From UBA1731 sp964567665 (GTDB lineage Bacteria; Verrucomicrobiota; Kiritimatiellia; RFP12; UBA1067): a DNA stretch of 34,491 nt. Positions 24,323 to 31,862 of this stretch are shown here, in pieces. The notes beneath the pieces were generated by a model. It did no database searches and was not told the DNA's origin. It saw only the letters and a list, made by a program, of their open reading frames with translations. Position 1 is the stretch's first letter; every line of letters begins with the position of its first letter. Where the stretch lies: NCBI GenBank assembly GCA_964567665.1, contig CAZMNN010000026.1, positions 1-34,491 of the forward strand. The letters are read 5' to 3'. Made by a program: the position numbers and the translations under genes.

Positions 24323-26104
24323 TCAGCGCTTCGGCACTTCAATCGTTCCATGCGGCGTGGGGATTGTCGCGGACATCCCCTCCGCGCCCGGCAGAGGTTT
24401 CACCTCGTGAGTCCGCCATCCGTCAGAGGTGGGCTTCACTCCCATCGCCTCCGAAACGAAGATGAATGCTGGCCATGCGCTCCATGCATGGCAAAGGCTC
24501 TTCGCCCAGGGACGCCTGTAGAACGAATACATCGCATCGCCCTTTTCATCGGCGCTGTACCCTTCCCAGAAACTTGTTGCACCTTTGTCGAGCATCGCTC
24601 CGAACATCTTTTCGATTCCGGCAAAGAACTCCCTCGCCCGTCCAGTGCGGGCAAGCACCGCAAGCTCCCACCCATATACATACGGCGTCCCGACCGGCGG
24701 CAGATCGCTCTTGACCAGCTCGTCCGCGATACGGCTGGACTTTTCGCCGTCGGCGACACCGAACACAACCGCGTAGATGTTTGCCTGCCGCCCGAACACA
24801 TCGCCATTTTCGACATTCGCCCTGTAGATTCCGCGGTGTTCGTCCCATGCGACGGCGTTCAGTTCATCGACGACCTTGCGCGCAAGCGCACGGTATCGCG
24901 CCGCCGACTTGTCGCCCACGCGGTCGGCAAGCTTCGCCGCCGCATCAAGCGTTCCCTTCCAGATGGCGTGCATGGCGACATCCGACTTCGGTGTCGCCCA
25001 GTCTATGAACACCCAGTCCAGGCCCTTCACGACAAAGCCACGTCCATCCGTGCGCGAAATCAGATTTTCGATGCGCCACTTGATACGCCACCAGCGATCT
25101 TCAAGAAACTTGCGGTCGCCGAAGTACAGCTGGTACATGTCATGCGCCACAATCGTCCACATTGAATACGTGACGATTCCGTTTACGTCGCCTTCATATG
25201 CGTCGAGAACAGAAAGGGAACGCCTCGCAATCTCCGCATCACCATACACATATGCATCCGCCATGAGCGACACCGCTATGTCACCACCCCACGGAAGACG
25301 GTCGCGCTTGATGCCATCGAGAAGAAAATCCTGTGCGCAGAGCCGGAGGGTATGCACCCCTACATCACGCATCCTGCCGTAGCGACAGTTACCTGCATCA
25401 AATCTTCCGATCTCAACCATATCGCGCCATACCGGAACGACCTTCACGCCTTTGACGGGACGCTTGAAGCGGAGATATCGGAAAGCGAGGGCGTTCGCGC
25501 TTCGCCAACATCCGTCGGCGACCTGTCTCATTCTCGGTGAATATTCGAGGCGCGTACGGTCTTCCTCGGCGAGTTCAGGAATCGACTCTCCGACAAAGAG
25601 GCCAGGATCCGCATCCGCTTCACATTCGACATAGGCAAGCAGCTCGCGTCCGCAATCGTAGAACCCATCCTTTTCGACAACATCGGCATACGACCTATCC
25701 TCCGCGACATCGACAAGGTGCGGCGGAGTTTCCGTGCCTTTGTACTCGGCGGTCGGATGCCAGTTTCCGTCAAGAGCCTTGGCCTCCCATCCGCCGCTGC
25801 GGCTCTTCAGGGCGCCGACACCGCGAAATCCGCCATTCACCCTCACATAAAGATATCCGTCGCACCGCCTTTCCGAAAAGAATCCGGAAGCGGCGTACTC
25901 CACCCTCTCAGTGCCGTCACACCGGATGCGGAACTCGGATGCACCGGTAAGCGGAGCCACTTCACCGGGATGGGCCGCAATCATGCAAGCGCGTCGCGAA
26001 TCGTCGCGCAGATGCTCCAGACGATACCGCTCAAGATCCATCTGAGGATAGTGCCATACCGCCGAAGCGGAAACGGCCGCTGATGCGATTGCAAACAACA
26101 ACAC
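24323..26104 (-). CDS. Secreted alpha-L-rhamnosidase-like glycoside hydrolase (GH78 family)
   Basis: This is about 593 residues from GTG at 26104, which has AGGAGG 8 bases ahead; a GTG at 26110 is too close to that site. A short signal peptide (LLFAIASAAVSASA) implies export. The N-terminal half is beta-sandwich. The C-terminal half is a six-hairpin (alpha/alpha)6 domain of the bacterial rhamnosidase type, with DGIKRDRLPWGGD (about residues 262-273), WTIVAHDMYQLYFGD, FIDWATPK, TPYVYGWELAVL, SFWEGYS and LCHAWSAWPAF. GH78 enzymes remove terminal alpha-L-rhamnose from pectins, glycosides and cell-surface glycans. It follows dxr by 48 bases on the same strand and may be cotranscribed with it. Related unsaturated-uronyl or other six-hairpin hydrolases are less likely because of the DG.KRDR..W.GD motif. 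Confidence 0.85.
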   Translation of the reverse strand: MLLFAIASAAVSASAVWHYPQMDLERYRLEHLRDDSRRACMIAAHPGEVAPLTGASEFRIRCDGTERVEYAASGFFSERRCDGYLYVRVNGGFRGVGALKSRSGGWEAKALDGNWHPTAEYKGTETPPHLVDVAEDRSYADVVEKDGFYDCGRELLAYVECEADADPGLFVGESIPELAEEDRTRLEYSPRMRQVADGCWRSANALAFRYLRFKRPVKGVKVVPVWRDMVEIGRFDAGNCRYGRMRDVGVHTLRLCAQDFLLDGIKRDRLPWGGDIAVSLMADAYVYGDAEIARRSLSVLDAYEGDVNGIVTYSMWTIVAHDMYQLYFGDRKFLEDRWWRIKWRIENLISRTDGRGFVVKGLDWVFIDWATPKSDVAMHAIWKGTLDAAAKLADRVGDKSAARYRALARKVVDELNAVAWDEHRGIYRANVENGDVFGRQANIYAVVFGVADGEKSSRIADELVKSDLPPVGTPYVYGWELAVLARTGRAREFFAGIEKMFGAMLDKGATSFWEGYSADEKGDAMYSFYRRPWAKSLCHAWSAWPAFIFVSEAMGVKPTSDGWRTHEVKPLPGAEGMSATIPTPHGTIEVPKR

Positions 26105-26152
26105 TGTCACGCCCTCCTAAACTGCCGTCCGTTCGAACGGACGCCTCATCTG

Positions 26153-27241
26153 TCAACTGCGGGAACTGCGCCATTCCCGTGCGCGGGCGCGAGCCTCGCT
26201 ATCTATCTCAAAAATGCTTTCCGCCGAATCAGGCTCGTCGGTCGATGCCAGATTTGAAACGTCTGCGACAAGTCTCACGATGTCGCTGAACCTGATGTCT
26301 CCGGCGAGAAACCGCTCCACGGCAATCTCATCGGCGGCACTCAGCGCTGCAGGCCTTGCTCCACCGGCAGAAAGCATATCCTTCACGAGGCGCAACGCCG
26401 GAAACCGCGTCTCATCAGGCTTCCTGAACGTAAGCGCACCTATGGCGGCAAGGTCGAGCGTCTCGCGTTCCGCCGGAAGGCGTTTTGGCCATGAAAGCGC
26501 GTACTGTATCGGAACCCTCATGTCCGGCGGCGAAAGCTGCGCAAGCGTGGCTCCGTCACGGAACTCCACCAGCGAATGAACAATCGACTCCGGATGCACC
26601 ACAACGTCTATCCTGTCCGCAGGCATCGAGAAGAGCCATCTGGCCTCGGCGATTTCAAAGCCCTTGTTCATCATGCCTGCGGAGTCGATCGTCACCTTTG
26701 GACCCATCTTCCACCTCGGATGCCGCAGAGCCTGTTCCGGCGTAACATCATCAAGGTTCGCCGGTGCATCTATGAACGGCCCTCCGCTCGCGGTCAGGAT
26801 CAGACGCGATACGCTTTCGATTCCCGCGCCACCCTGCAGACACTGAAAGATCGCGGAGTGCTCGGAATCGACCGGGACTATCGCCGTGCCGGCGCGTTCT
26901 GCGGCCTTGGTGACAAGCGCACCGGCCGCCACCAGCACCTCCTTTGTGGCGAGAGCAACCGTCATTCCCTTGGAGATGGCGGCAAGCGTCGGCTTCAATC
27001 CTGAAAGACCCACCGTCGCGACAAGCACAATGTCCGCATCGTTCTCCTCTACCGCACGCAATGCGCCGTCATCGCCGGAGTAGACCCTTGCGCCGAACTC
27101 CCGTCCAAGTGCATCCGCTGCGGTGAGGTTGCTCCTCACCGCAAGCGCGACAATCCTGAACTCATCCGGATGGGTGCGTACGACATCACACGCACTTGTA
27201 CCGATTGAACCGGTCGCCCCAAGGAGTATTATCCTTTTCAA
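26153..27241 (-). CDS. dxr: 1-deoxy-D-xylulose 5-phosphate reductoisomerase
   Basis: This 362-residue protein carries out the NADPH-dependent committed step of the methylerythritol phosphate isoprenoid pathway. The N-terminal Rossmann motif is LLGATGSIG (G8-G14). Metal and substrate motifs are VPVDSEHSAIFQCL, LTASGGPF, HPRWKMGPKVTIDSAGMMNKGFEIAEA and VVVHPESIVHSLVEF. The cofactor-site motif reads LATKEVLVAAG, where most family members have LANKE, a substitution worth noting. It is slightly shorter than the usual 380-400 residues, at the C-terminus. Its ATG overlaps the stop of the upstream sugar-isomerase-fold gene (27238-27241), indicating translational coupling. Confidence 0.93.
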   Translation of the reverse strand: MKRIILLGATGSIGTSACDVVRTHPDEFRIVALAVRSNLTAADALGREFGARVYSGDDGALRAVEENDADIVLVATVGLSGLKPTLAAISKGMTVALATKEVLVAAGALVTKAAERAGTAIVPVDSEHSAIFQCLQGGAGIESVSRLILTASGGPFIDAPANLDDVTPEQALRHPRWKMGPKVTIDSAGMMNKGFEIAEARWLFSMPADRIDVVVHPESIVHSLVEFRDGATLAQLSPPDMRVPIQYALSWPKRLPAERETLDLAAIGALTFRKPDETRFPALRLVKDMLSAGGARPAALSAADEIAVERFLAGDIRFSDIVRLVADVSNLASTDEPDSAESIFEIDSEARARAREWRSSRS

Positions 27242-28146
27242 CCCTCTGCCGCCTTCATGAGACCCTTGAAGTAGCCGACGCTTTCGGCGACATCCATCTC
27301 CTTGATTGCGGGCTTGAAATCCTTGGGCGGGAATGATTCGTATTCAAGCGAGCAGCAGCCGTCGTAGCCCACTTCCACAAGCGACTTCACGACCGCCCAG
27401 AGATCCATCTCGCCACGCGGCATCGGAACGGCGAGGTTCTTCTTCGGATCGAACAGGACGTTCTTGATGTGCATATCGAAGATGCGCGAATGGAAACGGC
27501 GGACGGAATCGGCAGGATCCGCCTTTGCGCGGAAGTCATGCCCGATGTCAAGGCACAGCCCCATGCGCGGATCGAGATCCTTGACCATGTTCCAAGATCT
27601 CTCGCCGGTCGGGAACAGGTACGGGATGTCCGGCCCGTGGTTGTGGATTGCGTAGCGGATGTCGTATTCCCTGCAAAGTTCCGAAAGTGTCTCGCACAGC
27701 GAACGGGACTCCGCCCGCACCTTCTTGCCGCCGATCTCCTTCATCTCGAACGGCACTCCGACTACGGTATTCACGCCAACGCGCTTGGCGAAGTCAAACG
27801 TCCGCTTCGCCTGCTCCTTGCTGTCCATGTAGACGGGGCCGAGAGCGTATCCGGTCACTCCGTGGTCGGCGCATTTCCGCTTGAACGTGGCGATATCCGC
27901 ATCCGTCGCCGAGAACGGAAGATGGAAATCCTTGATGCAGAGATAGTGCACATCGAGTTTCTTGAGAAAGGCGAGCGTCTCGTCAACCGTAAGCTGGTGG
28001 CACGAATATCCGGCCATTGCGAGTTTGAACTTGACCTTGCCGCAGACAGAGGCAGCCGAGCAGCTTTCAGTCCTGGCGACGGATTTGCAGCCGGCAGCAA
28101 GGACAGCCAGTGACGATGATGCGAAAAAACCGCGACGCGTAATCAT
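27238..28146 (-). CDS. Tat-exported lipoprotein with sugar phosphate isomerase/epimerase (xylose-isomerase-like TIM barrel) fold
   Basis: This is about 302 residues from ATG at 28146 (AAGGAG ribosome site 7 bases ahead); the longer frame upstream crosses the promoter. The N-terminus combines a twin-arginine motif (TRRGFF) and a lipobox (LAVLAAGC, Cys20), predicting a Tat-exported lipoprotein. The rest is an AP-endonuclease-2/xylose-isomerase-like barrel: YAIHNHGPD, MGLCLDIGHDF, IFDMHIKNV, LWAVVKSLVEVGYDGCCSLEYE. These supply the expected metal-binding His, Asp and Glu. Such proteins isomerise or epimerise free or keto sugars, and exported versions are common in PVC and Bacteroidota genomes. 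Substrate is unknown. Its stop overlaps the dxr start. Confidence 0.85.
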   Translation of the reverse strand: MITRRGFFASSSLAVLAAGCKSVARTESCSAASVCGKVKFKLAMAGYSCHQLTVDETLAFLKKLDVHYLCIKDFHLPFSATDADIATFKRKCADHGVTGYALGPVYMDSKEQAKRTFDFAKRVGVNTVVGVPFEMKEIGGKKVRAESRSLCETLSELCREYDIRYAIHNHGPDIPYLFPTGERSWNMVKDLDPRMGLCLDIGHDFRAKADPADSVRRFHSRIFDMHIKNVLFDPKKNLAVPMPRGEMDLWAVVKSLVEVGYDGCCSLEYESFPPKDFKPAIKEMDVAESVGYFKGLMKAAEG

Positions 28147-28176
28147 TTGCAATCTCCTTATGTTTGAAATAGGGCG

Positions 28177-28205
28177 ATTATATCCAATCCACCTGACAAA
28201 ATCAA
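28177..28205 (-). promoter_or_regulatory. Sigma70-type promoter for the sugar-isomerase/dxr operon
   Basis: On the minus strand TTGATT (28205-28200), a 17-base spacer and TATAAT (28182-28177) give a leader of about 25-30 bases containing AAGGAG before ATG 28146. Confidence 0.75.
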
Positions 28206-28289
28206 CGCCGTACACCGGCAAGCAGCTGTGCGGAGATTGTGCGGTGCGGTCGGTTTATGCCAATATGCGACGCACAAGACGGCTTTCGG

Positions 28290-28769
28290 TCATGGCATAC
28301 GGGGCAGTTCAAGCCTGTGCGGACGGCGGCGCTTTGCGCCGTTGGCGCATTCCTCCGCCCAGACGTCAAGCGCGGCGCATATGCGCTGCAACGTCCGCTC
28401 GCAGTTCATCTTTCCGAGAGCGCACTCCCATACGACTATCAGATTCCATCCGGTGCTTCGCCAAGTCTCTTCGTTGCGGATGTCCCTGCGAACGTTCTTG
28501 GACCATTTCTCCATCCAGAATGCCACATTGCTCTTCGGCATCGTGGAATCGGCGCAGCCATGCCTGTGCCAGAAGCAGCCACGCACGTCGATTATTGTGC
28601 GGGCGCGTGGCACAACAATATCCGGACGCCCGACAAACCGTTTATCGCACACGCGGAATCGCCAACCTGCGGCGAATATGCGACGCCGCACAAGCGTTTC
28701 AGGCTTTGTGTCGCGCCCGCGTATGCGGCTCATTATCCTGCTGCGCTGCTCTGGCGTTATCCTGTCCAT
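28290..28769 (-). CDS. vsr: Very short patch repair endonuclease (Vsr) homologue
   Basis: This is a 159-residue protein matching the Vsr family across its length. Vsr nicks next to T:G mismatches arising from deamination of 5-methylcytosine. Visible motifs are the N-terminal RSRIMSRIRGRDTKPE, GRPDIVVPRA (with the catalytic metal-binding Asp, E. coli Asp51), GCFWHRHGC (E. coli His69 and zinc ligands), FWMEKWSKNVRRD and IVVWECAL (zinc-ligand Cys). The residues equivalent to E. coli Thr63-His64 read Val-Arg here (DVRGCFWH), so one catalytic His is absent. The gene lies 7 bases after apt as the last gene of a purine/pyrimidine salvage operon. No cytosine methyltransferase is in the window. Confidence 0.9.
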   Translation of the reverse strand: MDRITPEQRSRIMSRIRGRDTKPETLVRRRIFAAGWRFRVCDKRFVGRPDIVVPRARTIIDVRGCFWHRHGCADSTMPKSNVAFWMEKWSKNVRRDIRNEETWRSTGWNLIVVWECALGKMNCERTLQRICAALDVWAEECANGAKRRRPHRLELPRMP

Positions 28770-28776
28770 CGCCGAT

Positions 28777-29304
28777 TCAGGTGCCGGGATAGGAGATCAA
28801 TGCATCAACATCATAGCCGGCAAGCTTTTTCGCACGGGCGGCAAAGCCGGCAAGCTCCATCACGAACAGCAGCTTTGACACCTTCGCTCCAAGGCTTTCG
28901 ACAAGGCTTATGCAGGCGGAGGCCGTACCGCCGGTGGCGAGCAGATCGTCCACCACAACCACACGCGCACCGGGCTTGAGCGCATCGCGGTGCATTTCAA
29001 GCGAATCAGTGCCGTACTCAAGCTCATATGTCGCAGACACCGTGTCACGCGGCAGCTTGCCTGGCTTGCGCACCGGAACGAACGGTTTATGAAGCCTGTA
29101 GGCAAGGGGCATCCCGAAGATGAAGCCACGCGACTCCATAGACACTATGGCGTCAAACTCAACGCCGTCCAGCCTGTCGGCAAGTTCGTCAATCGCAAGA
29201 TGCAATCCGTCCGCACTTCCGAGTATGCCGGTTATGTCGCGGAACAGTATTCCCTTCTTCGGATAGTCAGGAATGGAGATGACGTACGACTCGAGCTTTT
29301 CCAT
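28777..29304 (-). CDS. apt: Adenine phosphoribosyltransferase
   Basis: This 175-residue enzyme converts adenine and PRPP to AMP in the cytosol (purine salvage). Family features are the N-terminal PDYPKKGILFRDIT, VSMESRGFIFGMPLAYRL, PVRKPGKLP and the PRPP-binding loop RVVVVDDLLATGGTA. Length is typical. An AAAGGTGA ribosome site precedes the ATG. It starts 14 bases after upp and is followed 7 bases later by vsr, so the three form one transcription unit. Confidence 0.95.
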   Translation of the reverse strand: MEKLESYVISIPDYPKKGILFRDITGILGSADGLHLAIDELADRLDGVEFDAIVSMESRGFIFGMPLAYRLHKPFVPVRKPGKLPRDTVSATYELEYGTDSLEMHRDALKPGARVVVVDDLLATGGTASACISLVESLGAKVSKLLFVMELAGFAARAKKLAGYDVDALISYPGT

Positions 29305-29318
29305 GGTTCACCTTTACT

Positions 29319-29939
29319 TCACAGCGTACCGAATATGCGGTCTCCGGCGTCGCCGAGACCCGGAACGATGTAGTAGTGCGAATTGAGCCTGTCATCCTTT
29401 GCGGCTGTGTACACCGGCACATCGGGATGATGCCTCTCGAAGTTCTCTATCCCTTCCGGCGCGGAGACGATGTTCAGGAAGAGAATTTTTCTGTATCCAA
29501 GCTTCTTGAGTTCCGTCACCGCATCGACCGCACTGCCGCCGGTGGCGAACATCGGATCAATCACTATGGCAAGCTCATGTCCTTTTGCCGGCGGCACCTT
29601 GGCGTAGTACGGCACAGGTTCGGCGGTCTCCTCGTTCCGTTGCATTCCAAGCACACCCACCTTCGCATACGGAAGGACGTTGAGCATTGCATCCAGCATC
29701 CCCATGCCGGCGCGGAGTATAGGGACAAGCACAATCTCCTCCGAAACCTTGCGGCCAATCGTCTTTGTCAGCGGAGTCTGTATCTCCACATCGGCAGTTG
29801 ACACGTTCCGCAGCGCCTCATACGCCAAAAAGGAGGTAACCTCAGAAACCAGCTCCCTGAAGAGCTTCGGCTGCGTGGACACATCGCGCATATACGCCAT
29901 GCGGTGATCTATCAATGGATGATGAAGGACTGTGGTCAT
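29319..29939 (-). CDS. upp: Uracil phosphoribosyltransferase
   Basis: This is 206 residues from ATG at 29939 (MTTVLHHPLIDHRMAYMRD, a classic Upp start). An in-frame GTG at 29963 lies inside the upstream terminator and is rejected. It converts uracil and PRPP to UMP. Motifs are VLVPILRAGMGMLDAML, the PRPP loop AIVIDPMFATGGSAVDA and the C-terminal IVPGLGDAGDRIFGT that binds uracil. Length is usual (about 208). It is first in the upp-apt-vsr unit. Confidence 0.96.
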   Translation of the reverse strand: MTTVLHHPLIDHRMAYMRDVSTQPKLFRELVSEVTSFLAYEALRNVSTADVEIQTPLTKTIGRKVSEEIVLVPILRAGMGMLDAMLNVLPYAKVGVLGMQRNEETAEPVPYYAKVPPAKGHELAIVIDPMFATGGSAVDAVTELKKLGYRKILFLNIVSAPEGIENFERHHPDVPVYTAAKDDRLNSHYYIVPGLGDAGDRIFGTL

Positions 29940-29949
29940 GTCTGTTCTC

Positions 29950-29991
29950 AAAAAAAAACGCACCCTGCCCGTTTGACTGGGTTTGGGTGCG
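29950..29991 (-). terminator. Rho-independent terminator after the FadL-type gene
   Basis: On the minus strand CGCACCC (29991-29985) pairs with GGGTGCG (29965-29959), with additional CCC/GGG pairing inside, followed by nine T (29958-29950). It lies 38 bases past the porin stop codon and 11 bases before the upp start. Confidence 0.85.
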
Positions 29992-29992
29992 A

Positions 29993-30021
29993 ATTCTACC
30001 TTAAAGGCTGACTGAAATCAA
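29993..30021 (-). promoter_or_regulatory. Predicted upp promoter overlapping the terminator
   Basis: On the minus strand TTGATT (30021-30016), a 17-base spacer and TAGAAT (29998-29993) predict transcription starting near 29986, within the left arm of the terminator stem. Transcripts starting there would lack most of that arm and so escape termination. Confidence 0.5.
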
Positions 30022-30029
30022 GGTATGCG

Positions 30030-31283
30030 TCAGAATGCGTACGTGAGCGAGAGACCGGCGGCGTGTGAAAGACCGTTTTCGGTATCGAACTTAACCTTTC
30101 TGCCGGTCGCAGGATGCGAGTAGTAGACCGACTCGCCGCACATGAACACAAGACCGTAGCTGAGCGTGACATCAACAGGGCCGCAGTGCCAGGCAAGGGC
30201 GAGCGTTCCAATGTGGCGGTCGCCGGGAGGAAGCATTGTCGAGCCGTTGTTGCTGGAGGTGCTGCATGGATCCATGTCAAACACATACGAACCGAGGAGA
30301 GAGAAATTCTCGTGGAAATCCCACGCACCGCCAAAGCCGATGCGGAAGACGTCATCCCAGCCAAGTTTCGTGGGCTTGCGTCCAGTCGGAAGCTCAAAGT
30401 TGATGGCCGGCATGGAAGACCACTCCGTCCAGACCAAAGTTGTGCCGAGATGAACGGTCTCAGTGACATCCCAGTTTGCACCTACCGTGACAGACTGCGG
30501 AAGGCGGATGTCTGCGCTCGCCGTTCCGTTGGCAAGTCTGTTCACCGCGCCATCAACTGCGCCAATGCCCGAATTCGCGTGCATCGACGCTCTACCCTTG
30601 ATGGTTGAATCGATGTACGACTTGTACATTGCACCCACCGCAAAGGTGTCCGTAATCTTGTAGCGCGTGGAGACCTGCCAGCCCCAGTCAGAGAAGCTGT
30701 TGTCTCCCTTCAGACGGTATCTGCCACGAATATAGCCGAGCGGCGTATCAGTCGGTATAAACTGATAGGAGCGCTGCTCAAAGTCAAAGTAGAGAAGACG
30801 GAAGCCTACCGACACAGACCAGTCCTTAGTGATGTTGTACGAGACATTCGGCGTAAGCGTAAGCCCGCGCACCGTTGTCTCAATCGTATTCCAGTTCATC
30901 TCCCAGTCGGGATTGTAGTGGGTGCCGAGACCGAACTCCGGCGCAAAGCCAAGACCGAAAGCAAAATCATAGGGAAGAGGCTGAACGAGATGGAAGTGCG
31001 GAAGCACAAACGCGCCTGGATCCATCTTGCGTCCGTGATGTCCGTCTATCACCGTGTCGCAGGTCGGATGCTCCGTGACGAAACCGACGGTAACAACGGT
31101 GTTCGTGAAATCCGCCATCGTCGCGGGGTTGTAGAAGTTTGCAGACGCATCAACGGCCTTGCCCATCACAGCGCCACCGAGCGCAGTGCCTTTCGCAGAC
31201 CCTTCATACAGCGCAAAACCTGCGCCAAACGCCGCTGTCGTCATGACGGAAACCGCCGCCACCATTGCACACGCTATTCTCAT
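30030..31283 (-). CDS. FadL/OmpP1/TodX-family outer-membrane transport protein
   Basis: This is about 417 residues from ATG at 31283; the longer frame upstream overlaps the promoter. A signal peptide (MRIACAMVAAVSVMTTAAFG) is followed by the family's N-terminal plug segment AGFALYEGSAKGTALGGAVMGKAVDASANFYNPATMADF. Alternating beta strands of a 14-strand-type barrel run to a C-terminal SLTYAF ending in Phe, the usual signal for outer-membrane assembly. FadL-type channels take up hydrophobic compounds such as long-chain fatty acids; the specific substrate cannot be read. It is transcribed alone, with a strong promoter and its own terminator. Confidence 0.9.
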   Translation of the reverse strand: MRIACAMVAAVSVMTTAAFGAGFALYEGSAKGTALGGAVMGKAVDASANFYNPATMADFTNTVVTVGFVTEHPTCDTVIDGHHGRKMDPGAFVLPHFHLVQPLPYDFAFGLGFAPEFGLGTHYNPDWEMNWNTIETTVRGLTLTPNVSYNITKDWSVSVGFRLLYFDFEQRSYQFIPTDTPLGYIRGRYRLKGDNSFSDWGWQVSTRYKITDTFAVGAMYKSYIDSTIKGRASMHANSGIGAVDGAVNRLANGTASADIRLPQSVTVGANWDVTETVHLGTTLVWTEWSSMPAINFELPTGRKPTKLGWDDVFRIGFGGAWDFHENFSLLGSYVFDMDPCSTSSNNGSTMLPPGDRHIGTLALAWHCGPVDVTLSYGLVFMCGESVYYSHPATGRKVKFDTENGLSHAAGLSLTYAF

Positions 31284-31315
31284 TCGCCTAACCTTTCTTT
31301 GGTTAAAAAGACAGT

Positions 31316-31349
31316 GTGACATTATATATCAAAGTGTCACAAAAGTCAA
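31316..31349 (-). promoter_or_regulatory. Sigma70 promoter of the FadL-type gene with overlapping inverted repeat
   Basis: On the minus strand TTGACT (31349-31344), a 17-base spacer and TATAAT (31326-31321) form a near-consensus promoter. An inverted repeat GTGACA / TGTCAC (31316-31321 and 31335-31340) brackets the -10 box, a plausible repressor operator. Confidence 0.75.
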
Positions 31350-31353
31350 ACAG

Positions 31354-31389
31354 AAAAAAGGTGGCCCGCAACAGATGTTGCGGACCGCC
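31354..31389 (-). terminator. Rho-independent terminator after rplL
   Basis: On the minus strand a 13-bp stem (31389-31377 with 31372-31360, two G-U pairs) with an ATCT loop is followed by six T (31359-31354). It lies about 20 bases past the rplL stop and closes the ribosomal-protein unit. Confidence 0.9.
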
Positions 31390-31409
31390 CTTCAACCATG
31401 CAACCGAAG

Positions 31410-31775
31410 TTACTTGATCTCGACCTCGGCACCGGCCTTCTTGAGCTGCTCGGCGATCTTGTCGGCATCTTCCTTGGAAGCGCCTTCCTTGACGGTCTTG
31501 GGAGCGCCGTCGACGAGATCCTTCGCATCCTTGAGTCCGAGACCCGTGATGGCGCGGATTTCCTTGATGACGGCAATCTTGTTGGCGCCAGCGGCCTTGA
31601 GGACAACATCGAACTCCGTCTTCTCTTCGGCAGGAGCAGCACCGGCGGCAGGGCCGGCAACGGCGACTGCGGCAGCGGCGGAAACGCCCCACGCCTCTTC
31701 GAGAGCCTTAACGAGCTCGTTGATTTCGAGAACGGTCTTGCCAGACAGTTCGTTGATGATTTCTTCGTTCGTCAT
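31410..31775 (-). CDS. rplL: 50S ribosomal protein L7/L12
   Basis: This 121-residue acidic stalk protein recruits and stimulates translation GTPases. The order is standard: N-terminal dimerisation helices (MTNEEIINELSGKTVLEINELVKALEEAWGV), an Ala/Gly/Pro-rich hinge at about residues 33-50, then the globular domain (EFDVVLKAAGANKIAVIKEIRAITGLGLKDAKDLVDGAPKTVKEG). It follows rplJ after an 87-base gap with two hairpins and precedes a strong terminator. Confidence 0.97.
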   Translation of the reverse strand: MTNEEIINELSGKTVLEINELVKALEEAWGVSAAAAVAVAGPAAGAAPAEEKTEFDVVLKAAGANKIAVIKEIRAITGLGLKDAKDLVDGAPKTVKEGASKEDADKIAEQLKKAGAEVEIK

Positions 31776-31803
31776 TTTCTTCTTCCTTTGTTTTACTTTT
31801 CAA

Positions 31804-31857
31804 CCCAAGCCGTGTTCCATGCTTGGGAAATTTGTGTCATGCCGCCCGGAGGCGGCA
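31804..31857 (-). promoter_or_regulatory. Two hairpins in the rplJ-rplL intercistronic gap
   Basis: TGCCGCC/GGCGGCA (31840-31846 with 31851-31857, 4-base loop) and CCCAAGC/GCTTGGG (31804-31810 with 31821-31827, 10-base loop). No T-run follows either, so they are more likely RNA-processing or stability elements than terminators. They may help the high L7/L12 yield. Confidence 0.45.
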
Positions 31858-31862
31858 CTTCA

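Noticed and set aside
31315..31341. CRP-type site (TGTGA...TCACA) at the FadL-type promoter
   Set aside because: The half sites are 17 bases apart rather than the 6 required for a CRP dimer.
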